Source of the DNA: Bauldia sp963759235
GTDB taxonomy: Bacteria > Pseudomonadota > Alphaproteobacteria > Rhizobiales > Kaistiaceae
Length of the DNA stretch: 64,000 nucleotides
Reading direction: 5' to 3'
NCBI GenBank assembly: GCA_963759235.1
Contig: CAVWYO010000001.1
Span: forward strand, 310,001 to 374,000
Position 1 is the first letter of the stretch, and each line of letters begins with the position of its first letter. The notes beneath the pieces were generated by a model. That model was not told where the DNA came from and made no database searches. It saw only the letters and a program-made list of their open reading frames with translations. Below, piece after piece: positions 58,167-64,000 of the stretch. The position numbers and the translations under genes were made by a program.

Positions 58167-61100
58167 ATGAGCTTGGCGTCGACACCAGGCGCCGCCTCGG
58201 GCGGCGGGCGTAATCTGGTCGCGGTCCTCGGGCCAACCAACACCGGCAAGACCCATCTCGCCATCGAGCGGATGCTCGGCCACCAATCCGGGTTGATCGG
58301 GCTTCCCCTCCGCCTGCTGGCGGCGGAGGTCTACAACCGCGTGGTGGAGCGAGTAGGGCCGGACAAGGTGGCGCTGATCACCGGCGAGGAGCGCATCATC
58401 CCGGCCGAGCCGCGCTATCGCGTTTGCACCGTCGAGGCGATGCCCCTCGTCGAGAGCGACGCGGCATTTCTCGCCATCGACGAGATCCAGCTCGCCGGCG
58501 ACCTGGAGCGGGGCCACGTCTTCACCGACCGCATGCTGCACCTGCGCGGTCGCGACGAGACGCTGCTTCTCGGCGCGGCGACGATGCGCGGCATCGTCGA
58601 GAAGCTGTTCCCCGGGGCGAATGTCGTCACCCGGCCGCGCATGTCGTTTCTCAGCTATTCCGGCTCGAAGAAGATCACCCGGCTGCCGCGCCGCGCCGCC
58701 GTCGTCGCCTTCTCGGCCGAGGACGTTTACGCCATCGCCGAATTGATCCGCCGCCAGCGGGGAGGTGCCGCCGTCGTTCTCGGCTCGTTGAGCCCACGGG
58801 CGCGAAATGCCCAGGTCGAACTGTTCCAATCCGGCGACGTCGACTTCCTCGTTGCCACCGACGCCATCGGCATGGGCCTCAACCTCGACGTCGATCACGT
58901 CGCTTTCGCCTCCAACCGCAAGTTCGACGGCTTCCAGTTCCGACCGTTGACGGCGGCGGAGCTTGGCCAGATTGCCGGACGGGCCGGGCGTCATATGCGC
59001 GACGGCACCTTCGGCGTCACCGGTCGGGTCGATCCGCTGCCCGATGAACTCGTCGCCGCGCTGGAGAGCCACGAGTTCGACGCGGTGAAGACGGTGCAAT
59101 GGCGCAATCGCGACCTCGACTTTTCCTCGCTCAACGACCTCAAGGCGAGCCTCGACCGGCCGCCGCCCCACGAGGCCCTGACCAAGGCGCCGCCAACGGT
59201 CGATGTCTGTGTCCTCGACGCGGTCGCCAAAGAACCCTCCGTCGGCGACGCCGCCGACACCCCCGCCACCGTTTCGCTGCTCTGGGACGTCTGTCAGGTT
59301 CCCGACTATCGCAAGATCGCTCCGGCCAATCATGCCGAGCTGGTGACGACGATCTTCGGCTTCCTCGTCCGCGACGGCCGGATCGACGACGACTGGTTTG
59401 CCCGCCAGGTTGCTTACGCCGACCATACCGAGGGCGACATCGACACCCTCGCCAACCGCATCGCTCACATCCGCACCTGGACCTTCGCCGCCAACCGGTC
59501 GCAATGGCTCGCCGATCCGCGCCATTGGCAGGAGCGGACGCGCGCGATAGAGGATCGCCTGTCCGACGCGCTGCACGAGCGTCTCACCGCCCGTTTCGTC
59601 GATCGGCGGACCAGCGTTCTCCTGAGACGGCTGAAAGAGAAGACGATGCTCGAAGCCGAAATCACGCCCGCCGGGGACGTGCTGGTCGAGGGGCAGCATG
59701 TCGGCACGCTTTCCGGATTCCGCTTCGCCGCCGATGCCGGCGCCGACGGGCCCGACGCCAAGGCGCTCCGCGCCGCCGCGGTCAGGGCGCTTGCCGGCGA
59801 GATTGCCACGCGCGCCGAGCGGGTCGCCGCCGCCGCCAATTCCGACTTTGTGCTCGCCGGCGACGGAACGCTGCGCTGGCAGGGTGCCGCGATCGCCAAG
59901 CTTGCCGAAGGCGACGATCTGCTGCGGCCGCGCTTCATTCTCCTCGCCGACGAAGCGCTGACGCCTGCCTCGCGCGAACGCGTGCAGACCAGGATCGACC
60001 TCTGGCTGGCGACCCGCACGGGGGAACTGCTCAAGCCGCTCTTCGACCTTCGCGGCGCCGAAAGCCTGGTGCCGGCCGCCCGCGGCATCGCCTTTCGGCT
60101 GGCCGAAGGCTTCGGCATCATCGATCGCGCCGAAGTCGCCGAGGACGTGCGCGGCTTGGCGCAGGATGCCCGCGCCGCAATGCGCTCGCTCGGCGTGCGC
60201 TTCGGCGCCTACCACATCTACGTCCCGCAACTGTTGAAGCCCGCCCCGAGCGCGATGCTCGCCACCCTGTGGGCGCTGAAGAATGGGGGCCTGGAAGAAG
60301 CCGGCGGGCTGACGACGCTGGCCGCTTCGGGCCGAACCAGCGTTCCCGTCGATCCCGCCATCTCGCGCGATCTCTACCAGGTGGTGGGCTTTCGGGTCGC
60401 CGGCGACCGGGCGGTTCGGGTGGACATTCTCGAACGGCTGGCGGATCTCATCCGTCCGCTGCTCGCCTGGCGACCGTCGCCGCAGGCGGCCGAAGCGCCG
60501 GTCGGGGCGGTGGTGGGCGGCGGGTTCACCGTTACCGTCGCCATGACCTCGCTGCTCGGCTGTTCCGGCGACGATCTCGCGTCGGTGCTTCGCGCCATCG
60601 GATACCGCATGGAGCGGAAGCCGGCACCCTCGGCACCAACTGGCCCGGAACCGGCCAGCGCCGAAGCTGCCGGGCCTGACGAGGAGTCGCCGGTAGCGGC
60701 ACCTCCGGACTCCGCCGAGACCATGGAGACCGCCACGCCGGCCGCCGAGGAGGCGCCCGAAGCGGTGGCCACCGCCGACACCACGCCGGACGAGTTGCCG
60801 ACTGAAGCCGGGGAAGCCGTCGCGTCGTCGGACGAAGCCGCCAGCGCCGAGCCGGCGGAGGCCGCACTTCACGAAGCGCCGGCTTTCATCGAGATCTGGC
60901 GCCCGCAACGCTCTGGCCGGGCCGGCGGCCGGCGCATCGATCGCGACAAGCAGCCCGCTCGGCCGCGTCCTCGCCGCGCCAAGCAAGCCCGTCCGCCCGA
61001 TGACAAGGCCAACGGCCAGGAAGCCGGCGCGCCCAACAAGCCCGCCAGGCCTCGCATGGCGCGCGATGGCGGTCGCGACGGCGGCCAGCGGCCGCCTCGG

Positions 61101-61199
61101 CCGGCGGCGGACCGTCAGAAGCCGGCCGACCCGAACTCGCCCTTCGCGGCACTCGCCGCTTTGAAGGCGGAGCTCGAGGCACGGGAGCGCGACCGCTAA
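58167..61199 (+). CDS. Suv3-like DExH RNA helicase
   Basis: Large helicase (1010 aa) of the mitochondrial Suv3-like branch of SF2, common in alphaproteobacteria. Motif I GPTNTGKTH near residue 25, motif II DEIQLAGD, ATDAIGMGLNLDVDHVAF, motif VI QIAGRAGRHMRDG, then a Suv3-type C-terminal region. The last ~200 residues are low complexity: an acidic Ala/Pro/Glu part, then a basic Arg/Lys/Pro part, both likely disordered and possibly RNA-binding. RNA turnover is the inferred role. An S4-domain RNA-binding gene follows after 8 bases, so the pair is probably one operon. Confidence 0.9.
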   Translation: MSLASTPGAASGGGRNLVAVLGPTNTGKTHLAIERMLGHQSGLIGLPLRLLAAEVYNRVVERVGPDKVALITGEERIIPAEPRYRVCTVEAMPLVESDAAFLAIDEIQLAGDLERGHVFTDRMLHLRGRDETLLLGAATMRGIVEKLFPGANVVTRPRMSFLSYSGSKKITRLPRRAAVVAFSAEDVYAIAELIRRQRGGAAVVLGSLSPRARNAQVELFQSGDVDFLVATDAIGMGLNLDVDHVAFASNRKFDGFQFRPLTAAELGQIAGRAGRHMRDGTFGVTGRVDPLPDELVAALESHEFDAVKTVQWRNRDLDFSSLNDLKASLDRPPPHEALTKAPPTVDVCVLDAVAKEPSVGDAADTPATVSLLWDVCQVPDYRKIAPANHAELVTTIFGFLVRDGRIDDDWFARQVAYADHTEGDIDTLANRIAHIRTWTFAANRSQWLADPRHWQERTRAIEDRLSDALHERLTARFVDRRTSVLLRRLKEKTMLEAEITPAGDVLVEGQHVGTLSGFRFAADAGADGPDAKALRAAAVRALAGEIATRAERVAAAANSDFVLAGDGTLRWQGAAIAKLAEGDDLLRPRFILLADEALTPASRERVQTRIDLWLATRTGELLKPLFDLRGAESLVPAARGIAFRLAEGFGIIDRAEVAEDVRGLAQDARAAMRSLGVRFGAYHIYVPQLLKPAPSAMLATLWALKNGGLEEAGGLTTLAASGRTSVPVDPAISRDLYQVVGFRVAGDRAVRVDILERLADLIRPLLAWRPSPQAAEAPVGAVVGGGFTVTVAMTSLLGCSGDDLASVLRAIGYRMERKPAPSAPTGPEPASAEAAGPDEESPVAAPPDSAETMETATPAAEEAPEAVATADTTPDELPTEAGEAVASSDEAASAEPAEAALHEAPAFIEIWRPQRSGRAGGRRIDRDKQPARPRPRRAKQARPPDDKANGQEAGAPNKPARPRMARDGGRDGGQRPPRPAADRQKPADPNSPFAALAALKAELEARERDR

Positions 61200-61207
61200 G
61201 GCGCTGC

Positions 61208-61609
61208 ATGACCGTCACCGACGAGGCTCGCCGCCGCATCGACAAATGGCTGTGGTTTGCCCGCCTGGCAAAGACGCGCACCGCCGCCCAGAAGCTGGCG
61301 GTTTCGGGCCGGGTGCGCGTCAATCGGGCCAAGAACGCCAGCGCCAGCCGTCCCATCCGGGTCGGCGACGTCTTGACCGTCGCGCTCAATTCCGGCGTCC
61401 GGGTGCTACGCATCGTCGCACTGGGAGAGCGCCGTGGGCCGGCAAGCGCGGCGCGGCTGCTCTACCAGGACCTGACCCCGCCGGGCCCGACGGCCTCATC
61501 GGCCGAGACAGGCCGGAGCGGTCCGCGGCCGACCAAGCGCGACCGTCGCGCTCTGGAGGGCCTGCGCTTTGGGCCGCCAAAGGACGATTTTTCGCCCTCC
61601 GGCGATTGA
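61208..61609 (+). CDS. S4-domain RNA-binding protein (Hsp15-like)
   Basis: Small RNA-binding protein (133 aa) with an N-terminal S4 domain: RRRIDKWLWFARLAKTRTAA, then QKLAVSGRVRVNRAKN and RVGDVLTV. The family includes HslR/Hsp15, which recycles nascent-chain-bearing 50S subunits. The C-terminal ~45 residues are basic and Pro/Ser-rich. Cotranscription with a Suv3-like helicase supports an RNA or ribosome role. Confidence 0.92.
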   Translation: MTVTDEARRRIDKWLWFARLAKTRTAAQKLAVSGRVRVNRAKNASASRPIRVGDVLTVALNSGVRVLRIVALGERRGPASAARLLYQDLTPPGPTASSAETGRSGPRPTKRDRRALEGLRFGPPKDDFSPSGD

Positions 61610-61747
61610 CTGGAAAAACGCCCGCTGCCCGGCGGTCGCCGGTCGCATCGGCGTTCCTTGCGCGGTCCCGCCAAACCGGATACCCAACCGGCGAATATCG
61701 CCTGACGGTCGGATTCCGCCGGCCCTGCATGCCATCAGAGGGACCCC

Positions 61748-62086
61748 GTGACCTACGTCGTCAACGACAGCTGCATTCGCTGCAAATACACGGATTGCGT
61801 CGAGGTGTGCCCGGTCGACTGTTTCTACGAGGGCGAGAACATGCTGGTGATCCACCCCGACGAGTGCATCGATTGCGGCGTCTGCGAGCCGGAATGCCCA
61901 GTCGACGCCATCAAGCCGGACACCGAGCCGGGGCTGGAGAAATGGCTTAAGATCAACGCCGAATATGCGTCGAAATGGCCGAATATCACCGCCAAGAAGG
62001 ATGCTCCGGCCGACGCCAAGGAATACGATAGCGTTGAAGGCAAGTTCGACAAGTATTTTTCCGCGGAACCCGGCGAGGGCGACTAG
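61748..62086 (+). CDS. fdxA: Seven-iron ferredoxin FdxA
   Basis: Electron carrier (112 aa) with one 3Fe-4S and one 4Fe-4S cluster. The pattern CIRCKYTDCVEVCPVDCF and then CIDCGVCEPECPVDA supplies both sets of cysteines; the sequence closely follows Azotobacter ferredoxin I, including the tail ITAKKDAPADAKEYD. Begins with GTG at 61748. Upstream of carD, as in most alphaproteobacteria. Confidence 0.97.
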   Translation: MTYVVNDSCIRCKYTDCVEVCPVDCFYEGENMLVIHPDECIDCGVCEPECPVDAIKPDTEPGLEKWLKINAEYASKWPNITAKKDAPADAKEYDSVEGKFDKYFSAEPGEGD

Positions 62087-62190
62087 AATCGCCGGAAACC
62101 TATAAAATTCAGCTCGTTGGAAGGCGCGGCGATAACCGGGCGGCGGCCAACCGCAACACCCGGCGATTTTTACCTTCCCGCGTTAAACCA

Positions 62191-62218
62191 TTGAAATTTC
62201 CTGTTTTTGTGCTATATT
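62191..62218 (+). promoter_or_regulatory. carD promoter
   Basis: TTGAAA (62191-62196), 16-base A/T-rich spacer, TATATT (62213-62218), the strongest promoter-like match near carD, about 180 bases before its first ATG. Confidence 0.6.
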
Positions 62219-62241
62219 GGCCAAATAGTTGGAGTAATCAG

Positions 62242-62394
62242 GTGCTCCGCGCGCGGCCTGCGCGCCTAGTGAAGCGTCGACCAATCCCCAGCGTCCTGCT
62301 GTCGGACCGGCCCGCTGGGCCGGCAAGGGATGATGTCGCCGCTGAACGGCGGTCTCGTGTTGTGCGCCCGGTGCCGAGTGGAGCCATGCAATAG
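62242..62394 (+). CDS. Possible Arg-rich leader peptide before carD
   Basis: A 50-codon frame from GTG at 62242, preceded at seven bases by GGAG (62231-62234), ending TAG two bases before the carD ATG. The product (VLRARPARLVKRRPIPSVLL...) is rich in arginine and proline and has no known family. It lies wholly within the transcribed leader. Position and ribosome-binding site make translation plausible, but hairpins in the same DNA may explain its open frame equally well. Confidence 0.3.
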   Translation: MLRARPARLVKRRPIPSVLLSDRPAGPARDDVAAERRSRVVRPVPSGAMQ

Positions 62395-62396
62395 CC

Positions 62397-63503
62397 ATGT
62401 CGACGACGAAGTCAAAGTTGAAAAAGAATTGGGCGGCCAATAAGGCGCCGAGCAAGAAGTCCGGGACCGCCAAGGCTTCCGCTCCGGTCAAGACGGCCGC
62501 GCCCAAGCGCGCCTCTGCCGCCACGCGGAAGGCCGCTCCCGCCCGCAAGGCCGCCCCGAAGGCGGCCGCGGCGAAGAAGAATACGTCGCGCAAGGCGGTA
62601 TCGGCGCGCGCCGCGCCGGCCCAGGCGCCCAAGCGCAAGGCCCCGGCGAGCAGCAAGGCCGCTTCGCGCAAGACATCGACCGCCGGCGTCGCCCCGCGCA
62701 AGGCCGCCGCCAAGACCGCGCCGACCGGGATGGCGAAGCCCCCGGCCGCGCCCGCCAAGACCGCGCAGCGCCAGCCTCAGACCTCGGCCGGCCGCGCCGC
62801 GCCGTCCAAGCCAGCCGTTGCGAAGGCGCCGGCCGACAAGGCCGTCCCCGGGCCACAGCCGGCCGCGCCGGCCGAAATCGCCAAACCCGTCGACGGAAAA
62901 GCGCGCCTCCCCGCGCAGAATGGAGTTGAGACAGGCATGCCCGCGAAGAAGCCGACCGCCCGTTCCGAGTTCAAGCCCGGAGAGCACATCGTCTATCCGG
63001 CACACGGCGTCGGCCGCATCGTCGGCATCGATATGCAGGAGGTCGCGGGGATCAAGCTGGAACTGTTCGTGATCAGCTTCATCAAGGACAAGATGACGCT
63101 TCGCGTCCCGGTGCCGAAGGCAACGTCGGTCGGCATGCGGAAGCTCGCCGACCCGGCAACCGTCAAGCGGGCCCTCGAAACGGTTCGCGGGCGGGCGCGG
63201 ATCAAGCGGACCATGTGGAGCCGGCGCGCTCAGGAATACGAGGCCAAGATCAACTCCGGCGACCTGATCGCCATCGCCGAGGTCGTCCGCGACCTCTATC
63301 GCTCGGAGAACCAGCCGGAGCAGTCCTACAGCGAGCGCCAGCTCTACGAAGCCGCCCTTGACCGGATGGCGCGGGAGATTTCCTCGGTCAGCCGCATCTC
63401 GGAGACCGAGGCAATCCGGCAGATCGAGCAGAACCTTGCCAAGAGCCCACGTCGCGGCGCCAAGCCGGAGGGCGTGGAGACGACGCAGGACAAGGCCGCC
63501 TGA
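62397..63503 (+). CDS. carD: CarD-type regulator with histone-like N-terminal extension
   Basis: RNA-polymerase-binding regulator. The C-terminal ~190 residues are a standard CarD protein: FKPGEHIVYPAHGVGRIVGI, ELFVISFIKDKMTLRVPVPK, then the helical DNA-binding part (WSRRAQEYEAKINSGDLIAI, AEVVRDL). The first 180 residues are Lys/Ala/Pro-rich and resemble histone H1 or AlgP tails (SKKSGTAKASAPVKTAAPK and so on). A second in-frame ATG at 62937, with GGAG about 11 bases upstream, would give the ordinary 188-aa CarD. Full length is 368 aa. The promoter and leader favour the longer form, but both may be made. Confidence 0.88.
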   Translation: MSTTKSKLKKNWAANKAPSKKSGTAKASAPVKTAAPKRASAATRKAAPARKAAPKAAAAKKNTSRKAVSARAAPAQAPKRKAPASSKAASRKTSTAGVAPRKAAAKTAPTGMAKPPAAPAKTAQRQPQTSAGRAAPSKPAVAKAPADKAVPGPQPAAPAEIAKPVDGKARLPAQNGVETGMPAKKPTARSEFKPGEHIVYPAHGVGRIVGIDMQEVAGIKLELFVISFIKDKMTLRVPVPKATSVGMRKLADPATVKRALETVRGRARIKRTMWSRRAQEYEAKINSGDLIAIAEVVRDLYRSENQPEQSYSERQLYEAALDRMAREISSVSRISETEAIRQIEQNLAKSPRRGAKPEGVETTQDKAA

Positions 63504-63530
63504 CGCCTCGCGTTTTCGTCACATTTCCGT

Positions 63531-63564
63531 CTTCCGCCGTCGGCCGACCGGCCGATGGCGGAAG
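63531..63564 (+). terminator. Hairpin after carD
   Basis: CTTCCGCCGTCGGCC, GACC loop, GGCCGATGGCGGAAG: a 15-bp stem with one G-T pair, 28 bases after the carD stop. No clean U tract follows, so it may be a terminator or an mRNA-end structure. Confidence 0.5.
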
Positions 63565-63705
63565 CCGCTTTGGCGTTTGATTTCCGCGACTTGAGACGAT
63601 CACGCCGGGCATCACGCCATTGTGTGCGTTTTCCCGCTCGTTCAGCCGTTAGAATTTAGCGACTCGTGGATCGGCGGCGGACGAGGCAGGCCGAGGAGAA
63701 GGTCG

Positions 63706-64000
63706 ATGGGCAGAGCAGCCGGAACCCGGCGCGACTTTGTCAGAACGGCGATGCAGGCGCCGTATCTGGAGCGCGAGGAGGAACACAACCTCGCCGTTCG
63801 CTGGCGCGAGGCCGACGACCAGGCGGCTCTTCACCGGTTGACCCAGGCGCATATGCGTCTGGTGATTGCCATCGCCGCCCGCTTCCGCAATTTCGGCCTG
63901 CCGATGAGCGATCTCATCCAGGAGGGCCATGTCGGTCTGCTCGAAGCCGCCGCCCGGTTCGAGCCTGAGCGCCAAGTCCGCTTTTCCACCTATGCGACCT
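63706..64000 (+). CDS. rpoH: RNA polymerase sigma-32-type factor (partial)
   Basis: The first ~98 codons of an RpoH-family sigma factor, cut by the right edge. It starts MGRAAGTRRDFVRTAMQAPY with GAGGAGAAGG before the ATG. Region 1.2 follows as LEREEEHNLAVRWREADDQA, then region 2 with RLVIAIAARFRNFGLPMSDL and IQEGHVGLLEAAARFEPER. The RpoH box lies beyond the window. Many Rhizobiales carry two rpoH genes; this copy near carD could be either. It may direct the clpB promoter noted at 21505. Confidence 0.85.
   Translation, partial: MGRAAGTRRDFVRTAMQAPYLEREEEHNLAVRWREADDQAALHRLTQAHMRLVIAIAARFRNFGLPMSDLIQEGHVGLLEAAARFEPERQVRFSTYAT

Larger units (their letters stand above)
62087..62396 (+). other. 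carD upstream region with structured leader
   Basis: 310 bases containing a promoter (62191-62218) and a ~170-base 5' leader. Hairpins are visible: GCGCGC-GGCCT-GCGCGC (62249-62265) and CCGGCCC-GCT-GGGCCGG (62307-62323). A possible small leader frame is listed separately. Confidence 0.5.

Noticed and set aside
57837..60986. 1049-codon minus-strand frame
   Set aside because: Exceptionally long but antisense to the Suv3-like helicase, compositionally biased, and without motifs.

Overview
This window is high-GC chromosomal DNA from an alphaproteobacterium, most likely of the Rhizobiales (Hyphomicrobiales). The evidence is gene content: DUF4167 and DUF1178 proteins, PtsP of the nitrogen PTS, CarD next to a seven-iron FdxA, CobS-CobT followed by a phytase-like esterase and rpmB, and a rhizobial-type intergenic repeat. 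The rRNA operon also has the alphaproteobacterial order 16S-tRNA-Ile-tRNA-Ala-23S-5S. Almost everything is housekeeping sequence. I assigned no genus.

Layout. 1-3005 (minus): a ProX/ProV/ProW-type quaternary-amine ABC importer; the permease runs off the left edge. 3060-5271: a gene-poor, decayed stretch on the 3' side of an initiator tRNA-fMet gene (5272-5348). It holds a truncated ParB-like gene, a frameshifted HNH-type gene and a possible third remnant. 5461-10667: an orphan amino-acid-binding protein, an L,D-transpeptidase paired with a lipoprotein gene, a TIM-barrel isomerase-like protein, a beta-hydroxyacid dehydrogenase and a membrane methyltransferase. 10692-16522 (minus): a complete rrn operon with promoter, boxA-like leader motif, 23S processing stem and terminator.

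16743-31789: an M23 endopeptidase, ClpB with a heat-shock-like promoter, a secreted reprolysin-like zinc protease, DUF4167, prmC-prfA, ptsP, lysC, ubiG, an SDR and DUF1178 with a tiny coupled ORF. 31798-41273: a nitrilase-fold amidase, ComF, an NDUFAF5-like methyltransferase, mutT-argJ, a parvulin, secA and a lipid kinase. 41370-51321: an SLC13-type transporter, a YafK-type L,D-transpeptidase, accA, a tyrosine recombinase (XerD-like) coupled to a small membrane protein, the aroK-aroB-CorC run with ATGA overlaps, and a flavoprotein.

51352-64000: BolA, a J-domain protein, the cobaltochelatase subunits cobS-cobT with an overlapping esterase-like gene, rpmB, a frameshifted DUF3108 gene, a Suv3-like helicase with an S4-domain protein, fdxA, a CarD regulator with a 180-residue Lys/Ala/Pro-rich N-terminal extension, and the start of an rpoH-type sigma factor cut by the right edge.

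How the parts connect: several cell-envelope enzymes (M23, two L,D-transpeptidases, parvulin, SecA), translation genes (rrn, prmC-prfA, rpmB, fMet) and stress or growth control (ClpB, RpoH, CarD, PtsP) sit together as in a core chromosome. I saw no complete mobile element, CRISPR array or secondary-metabolite cluster. The best leads are the CarD tail and its leader, the reprolysin-like protease, the decayed island at tRNA-fMet, and two apparent frameshifts.
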